A DNA stretch of 36,584 bases from an uncultured Pseudomonas sp. Lineage in GTDB: Bacteria; Pseudomonadota; Gammaproteobacteria; Pseudomonadales; Pseudomonadaceae. Under the pieces are notes generated by a model. The model was not told the DNA's origin, searched no databases, and was given only the letters and a program-made list of their open reading frames with translations. Of this stretch, positions 17,301 through 26,845 are shown one piece after another. The stretch spans positions 1-36,584 of the forward strand of contig NZ_CAMPHN010000029.1 in assembly GCF_946885885.1 (NCBI RefSeq). Direction: 5' to 3'. The position numbers were made by a program, and so were the translations under genes. Within the stretch, counting starts at the first letter, position 1, and each line of letters starts with the position of its first letter.

Positions 17301-18029
17301 ATGACAACCCCTCAGTTCATCTGGATCGCTCTGTTGCTATGGATTTGCGCAAGCAGCCAAGCGGAAAGCATCAAGGTCGTCACCGAAGACACTGCTTATA
17401 GCTATCTGCAGAATGGCAAAGTGGTCGGCACGGCGACCGAGGTGGTCGAAGCCACGCTGCAACGCGCGGGGCTTAGCGACTACAGCGTTACGATTTATCC
17501 CTGGGCACGCGCCTACGATATGGCACTGCAGGATGCCAATGTGCTCATCTACCTGATCGCCCGCACCCCGGAGCGCGAGGCGCAGTTCAAATGGGTCGGC
17601 GAAATCGAGCGCATCGACTATCACATGTACAAATTGCGCGAACGCAGCGATATCCGGGTCCGCGATATACAGGAAGCCAAGCACTACAGCGTCGGCGTGG
17701 TTCGCGACGATGTGCGCCATCAATACCTGAAAGAACAAGGCTTCGCCAAAATGGTCGTCTCGGCCAACAACCGCGATAACTTCATGCGCCTATTGAATCG
17801 ACAAGTGCAACTGCTGCCGATGCCGGAAACAGATGTGGCCATGCAGTGCCTGGATGCCCGAATCGACTGCGCCCTTCTCGAGAAAACCTTCACCCTGGAA
17901 CTCTCAACCGAGCTTTATATGGCCTATAGCCTGAGCACGGACGACGAGACAGTGGCGCGTACCCGCGAGGCCTTCGACAGCCTCGCGGCCGATGGCGTGG
18001 TAGAGCGGCTGATACATGGCAACGATTAA
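17301..18029 (+). CDS. second orphan periplasmic solute-binding protein
   Basis: A 242-residue exported paralogue of the protein at 15186. The signal peptide is MTTPQFIWIALLLWICASSQ, with cleavage near residue 21. The same blocks appear: SIKVVTEDTAYSY, PWARAYDMALQDANVLIYLI, ARTPEREAQFKWVGE. The C-terminal half differs strongly and has two cysteines close together (QCLDARIDCALL), possibly a disulfide. The start at 17301 has GAGG upstream. An in-frame ATG at 17280 overlaps the cyclase stop (ATGA) and would add seven residues before the signal peptide. The two binding proteins probably recognise different ligands. Confidence 0.85.
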   Translation: MTTPQFIWIALLLWICASSQAESIKVVTEDTAYSYLQNGKVVGTATEVVEATLQRAGLSDYSVTIYPWARAYDMALQDANVLIYLIARTPEREAQFKWVGEIERIDYHMYKLRERSDIRVRDIQEAKHYSVGVVRDDVRHQYLKEQGFAKMVVSANNRDNFMRLLNRQVQLLPMPETDVAMQCLDARIDCALLEKTFTLELSTELYMAYSLSTDDETVARTREAFDSLAADGVVERLIHGND

Positions 18030-18117
18030 GCCGCTAGCCCACGATTAGCAGGCCGTAGCACACCGTCGACGATAGCCGTGGAAGAGTCTCGCTGCAGATG
18101 ACTCAACCCGAAAGGCG

Positions 18118-19212
18118 CTAACCAAGGCGACCCGCTGGCGCATAAGGGCTGGGGTCGATAATCGGCTCACGACCTAACAGCATATCGGCGAGCAAACGGC
18201 AGGAAGCGGGCGCCAACACCAAGCCATTGCGGTAATGCCCGCAGTTCAGCCACAACCCTTCATACCCGGGCACCGCACCGATAAACGGCAAACCGCCCGG
18301 CGACCCCGGCCTTAGCCCGGCCCAATGCTTGACCACCTCGGCCTCGGCCAATGCCGGCAACAGCTCGACTGCCGACGCCTTGAGACTGGCCAACGCCTCC
18401 TCGGTGGGCACCTTATCGAAACCGACATGCTCGCGCGTGCTGCCAATCAAGACATGCCCATCGCGACGGGGAATCGCATAGCGGCCATCGGTCAATACGA
18501 TGCTGGTCAGAAAATCCTCCGCGCACTTGTACAGGATCATCTGCCCCTTCACCGGCTCCACCGGCAGCGCAATATCCAGGCTGCGCAACAACTCACCGCT
18601 CCACGCCCCGGCGGCGACAACCACCCGATCGGCTCGAATCTCCCCCTCCGCGGTATGCACACCGCACACCCGCGCCCCGTCACGAATAAAGCCGGTGACC
18701 GCACAATGCTCATGCAGCGTCACGTTCGGCATCTGCACCAGGGCCGCACGTAACGCCTTGATCAAACGTGGGTTGCGCACATTGGCCACCCCCGGCATAT
18801 GCAACGCCTGGGAAAAACGCCTGGCCAACGCCGGTTCCGCCCGATACACCGCTTCGACAGGCACCGACCGCATCGGCCGCCCCTCCCGCGCCGCCCAAGC
18901 CAAAGGCGCCGCCGGCTCCTGATCCAACCAATACAATCCGGTGACATACACCTCGGGATCGATACCCGTATCGCGCAACAACTGCTCGCCCAACTGCGGA
19001 TAGAAATCCTGCGACCAATGCGCCAACGCCGTCACCGCCGGGCTGTAGCGCCAGGGGTAAAGCGGCGAAACGATACCGCCGCCGGCCCAGGAGGATTCGC
19101 CGCCTAATACACCCTGCTCCAGCAGGCATACTTCGGCACCCGCCTCGGCCAGTAGGCGCGCCGACAGCAGGCCGATGGCGCCGCCACCTACAATTACTAT
19201 TCTTTCTTTCAC
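18118..19212 (-). CDS. thiO: glycine oxidase ThiO (FAD-dependent)
   Basis: A 364-residue DAO-family flavoenzyme that oxidises glycine to the iminoacetate needed for the thiazole of thiamine. The N-terminal Rossmann motif is IVIVGGGAIGLLSARLLAEA (residues about 4-23). Further FAD and family blocks are SSWAGGGIVSPLYPWRY, VVVAAGAWSGELL and the C-terminal HWAGLRPGSPGGLPFIG and LNCGHYRNGLVLAP. A GTG at 19212 with AGGAG five bases upstream is chosen as start; a GTG at 19242 is in frame but has no clear ribosome site. Its position beside minor pilin genes is conserved in Pseudomonas and appears to be linkage rather than function. Confidence 0.9.
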   Translation of the reverse strand: MKERIVIVGGGAIGLLSARLLAEAGAEVCLLEQGVLGGESSWAGGGIVSPLYPWRYSPAVTALAHWSQDFYPQLGEQLLRDTGIDPEVYVTGLYWLDQEPAAPLAWAAREGRPMRSVPVEAVYRAEPALARRFSQALHMPGVANVRNPRLIKALRAALVQMPNVTLHEHCAVTGFIRDGARVCGVHTAEGEIRADRVVVAAGAWSGELLRSLDIALPVEPVKGQMILYKCAEDFLTSIVLTDGRYAIPRRDGHVLIGSTREHVGFDKVPTEEALASLKASAVELLPALAEAEVVKHWAGLRPGSPGGLPFIGAVPGYEGLWLNCGHYRNGLVLAPASCRLLADMLLGREPIIDPSPYAPAGRLG

Positions 19213-19380
19213 ACACTCTCCTACCGGATCACTGCCGCGCACCAGAGCTTAGGACCAACTCATCAGTACGGATCAAGAACTGTCACCTGCTAATGGGAGA
19301 CCACGCTACGTAACCATGGTCACGAATTGAGCCTTGTGTGGATTGGCATTTTTATCGTAGTCACGTCATAAAACGCCGGC

Positions 19381-19407
19381 AAAAAAACGGGGGCGTAAAT
19401 GCCCCCG
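19381..19407 (-). terminator. intrinsic terminator after pilE
   Basis: CGGGGGC and GCCCCCG form a 7-bp GC stem with loop GTAAAT, followed on the minus strand by seven T. It lies about 85 bases beyond the pilE stop and closes the downstream pilin operon before thiO. Confidence 0.88.
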
Positions 19408-19492
19408 CGCGTTTAAAGCCTTACTGAATGTCGCCAGCTACGTTGAACAAACAGCATCATGACATATGCCAGTCTTTCCTCTGTGCGGCAAA

Positions 19493-19960
19493 TTAACGCC
19501 GCCAACATGCTGCAAGGCTTGCACCTGGGTCCTGCCCTTTAGCTCCCGTTTGGGTCAAGGTCAATGTACCGCAGGTATCACCGGCCATGGCGCCCTTGGG
19601 CACCGCCTGCAGCGTGTACTCAGTAGCTGTCGGGGTAGCGGAAAAACTCAGGTCATAATATTTGTTGGTCCCGTCCTTGGGAGACTCGGTAAAAGGCAGC
19701 GTAGGGGCCACATTGGCTGTTGTCAGGTAGCGACCGTTCGCTGTGTAGTGTCGCTCCATGAATTGCGCCAGCTCCGTTAGCGCGCTTTCTGCATCCGCAC
19801 GCCTCGCCTTGCGCACATAGTCATCGTAAGAGGGGTACGCGAGCGCAGCTAGAATCCCAATAACGATGACCACAATCATCAATTCGATTAGGGTGAACCC
19901 CTTATCCGCTGCTACGAACCGAGCGTCCCTGCGAGATAACGTGCTGAGAGACCGAGTCAT
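19493..19960 (-). CDS. pilE: minor type IV pilin PilE (downstream operon)
   Basis: A 155-residue prepilin. The unusually long 20-residue leader ends in a PilD cleavage site, [19 protein letters not shown], with Glu5 present. The N-terminal helix continues into [20 protein letters not shown]. The globular part ends with a Cys pair (GDTCGTLTL and AACWRR) that can close a D-loop. It would sit at the pilus tip, joining the minor pilin complex to the shaft. Its ATG forms TGATG with the pilY1a stop, with GAGG upstream. It is the last gene of the fimU-pilV-W-X-Y1-E operon, as in P. aeruginosa, except that no pilY2 is present. Confidence 0.93.
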   Translation of the reverse strand: MTRSLSTLSRRDARFVAADKGFTLIELMIVVIVIGILAALAYPSYDDYVRKARRADAESALTELAQFMERHYTANGRYLTTANVAPTLPFTESPKDGTNKYYDLSFSATPTATEYTLQAVPKGAMAGDTCGTLTLTQTGAKGQDPGASLAACWRR

Positions 19961-22900
19961 CAGTTAGCCCTCACTTCACGCCAGGATTGACGACCAAATC
20001 GTTGTGAAACGGGCTGAGGGATACATTTAGGAGCCGCACCGCTGGAACCGGCAAAACAAAGCCATTTATACAGAGAGGTCACACCCTTGCTAACACCATC
20101 GTCCACATCGGAGATCCCTGTCCAGGGAATATCATCCTCATCCTCAATAATGCTGGCCTTATCGTCGCTATCCAAATCACCGTCGCCATTGGTATCGAAA
20201 TACACATAATTGAGGCGAGCACCGCTGGATAAGTTAACCGCCATGATCCAACTCGTTCCGCCAAAGGCGCAAGGATCTGCAGAGGGGGTCATGGTGGTAA
20301 AGACTACTCGACCATTGCGCAAAGTGGCTTTGGCAACCACCCGCTCACCCAGCGCCCCGGTGGCCCCCTCACCCGTTTGCCAGGCGAGATCCAAGTACCA
20401 GCCCTTATCACTCGCTTGTATTGCGTTCTGAGTAATGGCTCGGCCCTTGTTGCCATCGCTGAGAGTCGCCTCCGCGATGATTTGCTGCTCGCGCAAATCA
20501 CCTCGGCCGTCGATCAACGCTCCCTTATCGATAACTCCGTAGAAAGTGTCTATCGCTGGGCTTTCCGGTATCTCGTTATCACCAGTACGGTAAAAACTAC
20601 CGGTACCGAAAAACACCATGTGCTGGCCATCGTCGTTGAAGGCAGACGCAAGGGGGGCGGTAATGGCTTGCCGAGCACCTAAGTCGTCCTTGGCAATAAA
20701 CAATGGACTACTTCCCAGCGAACTTGGAATCTTCCATGTGGAGGTGTTGCTTCCACTCAGATCCAGTCGCCAGAGATTACCCAAGGTGTCTGCGACATAA
20801 ACTCGATCGGCAACCTGATCCGCATCCGTATCGGAAGCCAAGGGCGCGCCCAAACCGCCAGTGGTGGCAAGGGTGAACTCCTTGATCACGCTCCCGTCAG
20901 CGGCATCCAGGACCCAGACTTTGCCGTCAGCTGGCGCGCTGTCGTGGTAACCACTGCTGACGATCACCCCGAATTTACTATTAGGCAGCGCTACCAGTGC
21001 CGGCTGCCCCATGGTGTAACCCATTTTCGGGTGGCTGAACTCCCACATCACACTGTCGCTGGACATATCGCTCGGGTTAGTTACATCCAAGGCAAAAACA
21101 CTGTTACCACCGGCTCCAGTGCTGCCTACGGCCATGGTGCGCCACCCCGTATCTTCGCCCAGCCAGACATCCGAAACCCGGGGCGTGCCATCGACGTAAT
21201 AACGATGGGAGTATGCAGGCTCAGTCAGACCAATCAATTTGTCCATCACATTATTAGGCACATAGGCAAACAACTCGGCCCCACCATTGGTAGCTGACTC
21301 ATCGCTGATTCTGGCATCGAAGCCATGCAGCATGCCGTCGTTGGCTCCCACGATGACCATAGGCGTGCGGTTCTGATAAGCATCCGAGGCGCGGAATGCT
21401 GTATATGCCTCGCCTACGTCACCGTCCTCCCAACTCAGACGGGAGTAACCGAAATTCTGCTTATAAATGAATTGGGGGTCCGAGTTGACGATGTCACCCA
21501 AACGACTGCTGCGTTGGCGGAAAGGCTGGGTACGATCATCATCCGATACCTCCTTGGAACGATCACCGCGCAGGAAAGCAACGCGACTCTCCGCCATAGC
21601 GGTGTCTGCCTCCCCTTCCTTAAGGAACATACTGCGCTGTACGGTGCCAAGACTGTTCCAAGTGAAGTCGATACCACTGGTCGACCGCAGCGGACCATTC
21701 TCAGAGTCTTCGGTTGGCGGAGGGCTAGTAAAAATTTTTCGGCTGGCAATGTCGGACAGGTTATCCAGTGCGCTGGCAGCGCTCCAGGTCGCCTCGGTTT
21801 CGATAATGCCGTTGTTGCCTATTTTTTTTGCCAGAAGATCGCCGCTCCAACGCTTGCTATCGAGCCGTGACTGAAAAACAGCGGTATCGGTTTCAAGCCG
21901 GGTTGAATTGGCCGCCAGTGAGGCCGTGGTGCTTTCCACTTCATTGGCGATTTGAGCGAAAGCCAGCTTCAAACTTTCGATCATTTTGGCGGCATCGCTC
22001 GCCACATAGAAATTATCGGGGCGAGGATAGTCGGTGGCTAGCATGTCCGCGGTAGTGCGCCACCATTCATCTGATAGCGCCTCGGTGCGCTCGTAAGGAT
22101 CGCCAAAGTTAGCGGGTACTTTGAACCCGCCATATTTGGCTGCCAACCAATACTGATTATTGGCTTTCGAGGCTAATGACTCATTTTCCCGGACATCGAC
22201 CCAATATGTCGAAACAGTTTGCTTACCGGACACATCGCTACGCAAGTCCTTGGTATTGGCATCGTAAGCTAAACCCACCATATAGGCGGAGTTACCACGC
22301 CCGGTAAAGGGGGTATTAATTGTAATTTCTTCCAACGCTGCGACTTTTGCAGTCGCAGTGACCACATCGATCGTATCGTCCGAGCTGACTTCACTTGGCA
22401 CATCCGGCTCTTCCGATGTAACGGAATTCCCAGGAAGGTTTTTATCACGGTGCGTATTGGTATCGCCAATACCCAATATCACGTTTTTCTGGCAGGCATA
22501 CTGGATAGGGTCAGTCCAGCTAGTGATTACCGGAAAGCCATCGGCTAATTTGTAGCGAGTAGCCTCATCATCAGGCATCGTAGAATAGGCAGTGACATTA
22601 CCCTGGTTTTTGAAGTAACGCAGCGATGTATAAAACAACTCACTTACGGGATCATAGCTTTTATGATTTCTTGTCGTCATCTGACCAAATTTATTAAGGT
22701 AATTGATTACCCCGCTATCTACTATCTCTGCATCTGTAGCTGTTGCATCCGCTGTGTTGGGGTTTTTTACTAATACGCCCGTGGTTGCATCCCACTCATT
22801 AGCCGTATTACTCTGATTCCCTGCGACCCCTGGAACACGAACGGTCTGACCGACGAATTTTTGCTGGGCACGCAAAACACCGCCATCGCGCAGTATGTCG

Positions 22901-23724
22901 TGGTCGTTTAGATAGCCGAACACGCTGTAACGAATATCGCTGGAGTATTGCTGTATCAACCCTTCTGGTTTATAGCCTTGCGAATAGCGCTCACAATTAT
23001 TTTCCAGACCAACACTGGCGTCGCAAACCTTTACCCGTATATAGACCTCATAGACTTTATCTCCATTGTCGGCAAGCTCGGTGTCCGAAGTGTAACTGCT
23101 TACCTCTCCAGCCCAATCACCATTCAGGGTAAACCGCATACGGTTACCGAAACCAGCAATACGTGTATTGAAACTGCTCCAATTTGCAGGCGTTGCACCA
23201 TCCACTGTGGTGCTACCCGAAACCGTCCGCGCCCCACTGTTGTTTTGCCCTGTGTGTCGAGCCTTCTCCAACCAGGTTTCGGTAGGCGTATCCTTGACGC
23301 GGTAACCGCCCGTAAGTGCACTACGGAAAGGGTCGATGGTTTGAGTCGCCGCCCAGTTGAGGTAGTTACCGCTCCATAGCGCTCCGCTACAGGTACGATC
23401 ACTGGTTATGGACACCGGATAGAAATGGCTATTACGCCTGTCGTCATTCGTCGAATCATGGCTGTATTTATAGCACTTGTCCGAGTCGAAATAACCGACA
23501 TATTTATTGCTGACGGCATAAGCCCCGAGGTTAGCCATACTTATGATGGTGGGCCATTCCACTGACGGTACCAACGCCAAATTACCTGGCACGCCTCCAC
23601 CACCGAGCAATAGCGGCGACTGGGAAACATCCGCGCGGGCAACCGAGGCAAACACGATAGCAAAGGACATCACGAAGCCAAGCCCCGTGTGCAGCAACTT
23701 GTAGCGGCGAGCGAAGCTATCCAT
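19960..23724 (-). CDS. pilY1: PilY1-family pilus tip adhesin (copy a)
   Basis: A 1254-residue exported protein. The signal peptide is residues 1-32 (cleavage near ARA|DVS). The C-terminal PilC/PilY beta-propeller spans about 760-1150, including [29 protein letters not shown] and [17 protein letters not shown] calcium loop DTDADQVAD near residue 965 matches the DxDxDxVxD site needed for PilY1 control of pilus retraction in P. aeruginosa. FLRGDRS near 718 holds an RGD. The N-terminal half starts [20 protein letters not shown] and [13 protein letters not shown] and shows no MIDAS motif, so it lacks a recognisable vWA head. AAGGAG precedes the ATG. Confidence 0.93.
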   Translation of the reverse strand: MDSFARRYKLLHTGLGFVMSFAIVFASVARADVSQSPLLLGGGGVPGNLALVPSVEWPTIISMANLGAYAVSNKYVGYFDSDKCYKYSHDSTNDDRRNSHFYPVSITSDRTCSGALWSGNYLNWAATQTIDPFRSALTGGYRVKDTPTETWLEKARHTGQNNSGARTVSGSTTVDGATPANWSSFNTRIAGFGNRMRFTLNGDWAGEVSSYTSDTELADNGDKVYEVYIRVKVCDASVGLENNCERYSQGYKPEGLIQQYSSDIRYSVFGYLNDHDILRDGGVLRAQQKFVGQTVRVPGVAGNQSNTANEWDATTGVLVKNPNTADATATDAEIVDSGVINYLNKFGQMTTRNHKSYDPVSELFYTSLRYFKNQGNVTAYSTMPDDEATRYKLADGFPVITSWTDPIQYACQKNVILGIGDTNTHRDKNLPGNSVTSEEPDVPSEVSSDDTIDVVTATAKVAALEEITINTPFTGRGNSAYMVGLAYDANTKDLRSDVSGKQTVSTYWVDVRENESLASKANNQYWLAAKYGGFKVPANFGDPYERTEALSDEWWRTTADMLATDYPRPDNFYVASDAAKMIESLKLAFAQIANEVESTTASLAANSTRLETDTAVFQSRLDSKRWSGDLLAKKIGNNGIIETEATWSAASALDNLSDIASRKIFTSPPPTEDSENGPLRSTSGIDFTWNSLGTVQRSMFLKEGEADTAMAESRVAFLRGDRSKEVSDDDRTQPFRQRSSRLGDIVNSDPQFIYKQNFGYSRLSWEDGDVGEAYTAFRASDAYQNRTPMVIVGANDGMLHGFDARISDESATNGGAELFAYVPNNVMDKLIGLTEPAYSHRYYVDGTPRVSDVWLGEDTGWRTMAVGSTGAGGNSVFALDVTNPSDMSSDSVMWEFSHPKMGYTMGQPALVALPNSKFGVIVSSGYHDSAPADGKVWVLDAADGSVIKEFTLATTGGLGAPLASDTDADQVADRVYVADTLGNLWRLDLSGSNTSTWKIPSSLGSSPLFIAKDDLGARQAITAPLASAFNDDGQHMVFFGTGSFYRTGDNEIPESPAIDTFYGVIDKGALIDGRGDLREQQIIAEATLSDGNKGRAITQNAIQASDKGWYLDLAWQTGEGATGALGERVVAKATLRNGRVVFTTMTPSADPCAFGGTSWIMAVNLSSGARLNYVYFDTNGDGDLDSDDKASIIEDEDDIPWTGISDVDDGVSKGVTSLYKWLCFAGSSGAAPKCIPQPVSQRFGRQSWREVRAN

Positions 23725-23763
23725 CGCTATGACTCCTTAAAGAGTGCTTATAAGGCTGGTCAT

Positions 23764-24243
23764 TTATTGTTCAACCAGAAAAACCGAACGTAGCTCGACA
23801 TGGGAGATCACATTCCCATCTTGATCGAGCTGCATGCCATAACCATCACCCTCGACTCTCACGAGGGCACCCTCATCGTCGAGAGGTTCGCCGGCTGCGG
23901 TATTGGTACGCAGATTGGCAAGCAGAGTAATGCGGTAATCCGGTTCCTCTGCAACACCAGAAAACCCGTCATAGGTGCCTGTCTGCGAAGCGGCTTCGAG
24001 CGTAGTCAGGGTATTAGCTAAGAACTTTTCAGTTACTACAGCTTCGCCCTGACGTAACGCGGCTTCGGCAGCATGCTGGGCGAGACTACTGTCACGCATA
24101 TTGCCAGCCATGCTTTCTTGCAAGGATGTGCCACGCATACTGCTCAGACCAATAATGGTCAGCAATAACAACATGACCATCGCGATGATCAAAGTGGCAC
24201 CGCGTTGGTTGTCTCTATTAATGGATATCAACAGTCGACTCAT
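23764..24243 (-). CDS. pilX: minor pilin PilX (downstream operon)
   Basis: A 159-residue minor pilin. The short leader ends QRG|ATLIIAMVMLLLLTIIG, the class of PilX with Ala at +1 and without the usual Phe. The helix continues SLQESMAGNMRDSSLAQHAA. The globular domain is short and ends SHVELRSVFLVEQ. It is part of the PilVWX tip complex that primes pilus assembly and presents PilY1. The start overlaps the pilW stop by 4 bases (ATGA). PilY1a follows after a 39-base gap. Confidence 0.9.
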   Translation of the reverse strand: MSRLLISINRDNQRGATLIIAMVMLLLLTIIGLSSMRGTSLQESMAGNMRDSSLAQHAAEAALRQGEAVVTEKFLANTLTTLEAASQTGTYDGFSGVAEEPDYRITLLANLRTNTAAGEPLDDEGALVRVEGDGYGMQLDQDGNVISHVELRSVFLVEQ

Positions 24244-25211
24244 GGCAGACGATTCCGAATTCCAATGGTGGTCGAAAATACTTGCGCAAGACGACGATCT
24301 TCGATAGTTACCGGCGCCCCATTAAAATCTATGATTTGATTTTCCGGAACCACGTTAACATCCGGACTAACAAGTAATAGATGAATACGAACCGATACGA
24401 CATTACCCCAATTGGTTACGTTGCCAGCCGTCACATAGCTGCTGATCTGCCTATTACTGTCGGCAATACCATAGAGAATCTGCATATCTTGAACACCTTC
24501 AATCAGCTCCTCGTCGACTGCAGTTCCAGTTGAGAAATTTACCCGCCGTAGCGAGCGCAAAGTACCGGCAGCATTATTACCTAAGTAATAACGGACGCTC
24601 TGCAATTTTAGTATCTCCATGGAGGAGTCATAGGCATGACTGAATGGGTTACTGCCAGGATTTTTATTACCAGGAGTACCTGTACTACCTCGTGACAAAG
24701 AGTGTGCATTTGCGTTATTGCGATTTTGAAAAATATCGCACCCCAAAGGATCAGAGACGATAATGATCGTACCTTGCGCCACACCGCTGGCCGTAGTCAA
24801 GTTGATAGCATTCGCATTAGCAGGAGTATTTCCGCTTGCCGTCACCCCTGGCAGGCTTGCAGCATATTTGATATGGATTCTATCGCCCGTAGCATTATCG
24901 TCCCAACCATTCATTATCTCAGCCAGGTCGAATAAATCTGCGTCATATCCGGCCCCACTCTCATTTAGCAGATTGTTCGGTGTGGAGATGCACTCCCCCC
25001 GATAGCCGGCATGACGAATATCATCGGTGAGAAATCCTATGGCGAAACGCCCGCTCTCCTGCACACGGGAAAGCGCATTGTTAGTACTATAAGTCTGCTT
25101 GCTCGCCAAGAATATCTGCAGGATACCAGCCATCAGCAACAAGCCGAGGGTTAAGGCAATCAGCAGTTCGATGAGCGAAAAACCTTTCTGCCGCTGAATG
25201 GTAATGGTCAT
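24240..25211 (-). CDS. pilW: minor pilin PilW (downstream operon)
   Basis: A 323-residue large minor pilin. The prepilin site is RQKG|FSLIELLIALTLGLLL (residues about 6-25), followed by the PilW signature AIGFLTDDIRHAGYRGEC. The C-terminal region has the typical VQDMQILYGIAD and VVSVRIHLLLVS blocks. It works with PilV and PilX in the tip complex. Both ends overlap neighbours by ATGA (pilV upstream, pilX downstream), showing tight translational coupling. Between them lies a Ser/Asn-rich globular domain with one predicted Cys pair. Confidence 0.92.
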   Translation of the reverse strand: MTITIQRQKGFSLIELLIALTLGLLLMAGILQIFLASKQTYSTNNALSRVQESGRFAIGFLTDDIRHAGYRGECISTPNNLLNESGAGYDADLFDLAEIMNGWDDNATGDRIHIKYAASLPGVTASGNTPANANAINLTTASGVAQGTIIIVSDPLGCDIFQNRNNANAHSLSRGSTGTPGNKNPGSNPFSHAYDSSMEILKLQSVRYYLGNNAAGTLRSLRRVNFSTGTAVDEELIEGVQDMQILYGIADSNRQISSYVTAGNVTNWGNVVSVRIHLLLVSPDVNVVPENQIIDFNGAPVTIEDRRLAQVFSTTIGIRNRLP

Positions 25212-25669
25212 ATTTCAGTCCGGTAGATAAAGGTTTCAGTACCACTCTCTGTACTATCGACTTCTTTTATACGCCCTCGATCATCATTCCAACGCACAAA
25301 GATGCTTATTAGCGTTCCTGTTTTTTCGATTCTGCCCGTCCCTTCCGGTAGAGTCTGAGCGACAGCATTCAACCATTCTGCTTTGTCTTTCTCCGCTTGC
25401 GTACCGCTCACTGAATGATCGTAGGATGAGGCTGGAAAGTCGAACACATAAGCCTCGCCAAGCGCCGCAGTACGATTTGCACGCATACGATCGGCCAAGT
25501 CGTGAGCGAGCACGGTAGCCTGTGAACGATAATAAGCACTGTGGTTGCTCTGCACGCTGGTAACCTGCAGCAGTGCCAACCCCAACAAACCGATTGAGAG
25601 AACGATAAGTGCAATAAGGACTTCGATCAGCGTGGTGCCACGCTGATCCGTAGGAGGGAAAACTCTCAT
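25208..25669 (-). CDS. pilV: minor pilin PilV (downstream operon)
   Basis: A 153-residue prepilin: QRG|TTLIEVLIALIVLSIGLLG (from about residue 10), then the PilV-specific LLQVTSVQSNHSAYYRSQAT and HDLADRMRANR. Thr rather than Phe occupies +1. The ATG at 25669 forms TAATG with the fimU stop and has GGAGGG upstream (complement of CCTAGG-like bases near 25652), which excludes longer N-terminal extensions. It is part of the PilVWX tip complex. Confidence 0.9.
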   Translation of the reverse strand: MRVFPPTDQRGTTLIEVLIALIVLSIGLLGLALLQVTSVQSNHSAYYRSQATVLAHDLADRMRANRTAALGEAYVFDFPASSYDHSVSGTQAEKDKAEWLNAVAQTLPEGTGRIEKTGTLISIFVRWNDDRGRIKEVDSTESGTETFIYRTEI

Positions 25670-26136
25670 TAACAGGCATCCTTCTTCAGAGCTGCCGCAC
25701 CGCTCACAGAAACAGAAATCACCCGCTTCTGCTGGCCACTGCAACTGGTGGACTTAACGGAAAAGCTGCTGGCACTCGCCATACCGCTGCTTTCAAAGGT
25801 CACCCCCGCATTCGGACCGACGACCGCCAATTCCTGTGTGGTATCCCAAAGTCTCAGCACACCATCATCCGTCATTATGAGCCAGCCACTGGCCCAGTCC
25901 GTTCCATTTTCGCAGTTGCTACCATCAGCATTACGGCGGCAGACCACAACCGCTTTACGGCGCTTGATTGCCTCCGAGCGGGCGAGCTGGAGCGCCCCAT
26001 GAAGCTCGCTGCCTACCGACGAAGCGCGACTGTCTTGTAGCATGCCGTTGAATGAGGGAACGGCGATACCAAGCACTATGGCAAGCACTGCAAGCGTGAC
26101 CATTAGTTCGATAAGAGTGAAACCTTTCTGCGACAT
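25669..26136 (-). CDS. fimU: minor pilin FimU/FimT-type (GspH domain), first gene of the downstream operon
   Basis: A 155-residue prepilin. The five-residue leader ends [22 protein letters not shown]. The GspH/FimT domain follows, with the hallmark ELHGALQLARSEAIKRRKAV. The C-terminus (SVSVSGAAALKKDAC) has no GRxR tail. As the first gene before pilV-W-X-Y1-E it corresponds to FimU, the connector between the PilVWX core and the major pilin. ATG 26136 has GGAG eight bases upstream; an in-frame GTG at 26145 is less likely. A MITE-like repeat begins only 20 bases upstream, so the operon promoter must lie in or beyond it. Confidence 0.88.
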   Translation of the reverse strand: MSQKGFTLIELMVTLAVLAIVLGIAVPSFNGMLQDSRASSVGSELHGALQLARSEAIKRRKAVVVCRRNADGSNCENGTDWASGWLIMTDDGVLRLWDTTQELAVVGPNAGVTFESSGMASASSFSVKSTSCSGQQKRVISVSVSGAAALKKDAC

Positions 26137-26155
26137 AGCACTCACTCCATAGCAA

Positions 26156-26304
26156 GCCGTTGAAAAACTATCTGCATTGGCAATACTGCGTTAAAAATGG
26201 CCTCGATCGCGAACCCGGTCAGAATGCTCATTTACAGCAGTAACCCCCGCTTTTCCGGCCATTTTTGCCTTGCCTTGCCTGCCTCGCCTATGTTTTTCAA
26301 CGGC
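26156..26304. mobile_element. MITE-like element with 13-bp terminal inverted repeats
   Basis: The ends are perfect inverted copies: GCCGTTGAAAAAC (26156-26168) and GTTTTTCAACGGC (26292-26304). Inside is a second inverted pair, AAAAATGGCC (26193-26202) and GGCCATTTTT (26257-26266). The element is 149 bases, has no transposase gene, and no clear target duplication is visible. It lies between the two pilin operons. It might be a remnant of an IS end rather than a true MITE. Confidence 0.55.
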
Positions 26305-26807
26305 CTGATAGACACCATCAAATAACGCAGGAGCGCCCTTCACTCCCCGAGACCAAACGATAAAAAACCGGTTCGATGGCCACTTGGCGTCATCGATCAT
26401 ACTCGTTTGGCACGAACGCTTTAAATCGCCACCTTGCAAAACTGCGACTTCGCCCTACAAAAACGCGCATTTGCCCTACAGGCCGTGAAAGATGGCACAG
26501 CGCTTTCCGCCCCCTCTGGGGAAGAGTCAGTCACAGAAATTTATGAGTCTGAATCTCGTGAACAGAGCCTACCTGAGAGAAAGGGATCCAGATCGAATAG
26601 GGATGATCTGAAAAAGTCCTCCTTCGAAAAATACAGCCCAGCAATTATGCGGCTTACAGACCTATCATTTAGTAAAGAGCAGGCTTTTTTCAGAATCTCC
26701 TAGACACAAAAGCCGCAATGGGATAGCCGACTTGACTAATAGCAGGCTCATGGTCTTGGTTCGCCTTCAAATCAGTTAGATGCGAGCAATATCAGCCCGG
26801 TGGCTGC
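26305..26807. other. intergenic spacer between the two pilin operons
   Basis: About 500 bases with no convincing gene. Short open frames on both strands (for example 26434-26703 plus, TTG-initiated, and a minus-strand frame 26191-26439 that runs out of the MITE-like element) lack ribosome sites and family resemblance. The latter could be a decayed transposon fragment. Nothing else was recognised. Confidence 0.5.
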
Positions 26808-26830
26808 TGCGGCTAGATACTCTAGCCGCA
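26808..26830 (-). terminator. perfect 10-bp hairpin after pilY1b
   Basis: TGCGGCTAGA, loop TAC, TCTAGCCGCA. It sits 15 bases past the pilY1b stop on the minus strand. There is no T run, so it may be a Rho-assisted end or a 3' stabilising hairpin rather than a classic intrinsic terminator. Confidence 0.5.
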
Positions 26831-26845
26831 CACAATCCCTCCCCC

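Noticed and set aside
19408..19492. remnant of another pilin gene between the terminator and pilE
   Set aside because: A few codons (VAGDIQ then stop) look pilin-like, but an in-frame stop lies 7 codons earlier, so nothing can be supported.
26402..26420. possible sigma-54 promoter (TTTGGCACGAACGCTTT)
   Set aside because: The -24 GG is present, but the -12 GC is not at the required 10-base spacing, and the orientation leads away from both pilin operons.
26434..26703. 89-residue frame in the spacer between the pilin operons
   Set aside because: It has a TTG start, no ribosome site and no recognisable family, so it is not reported as a gene.
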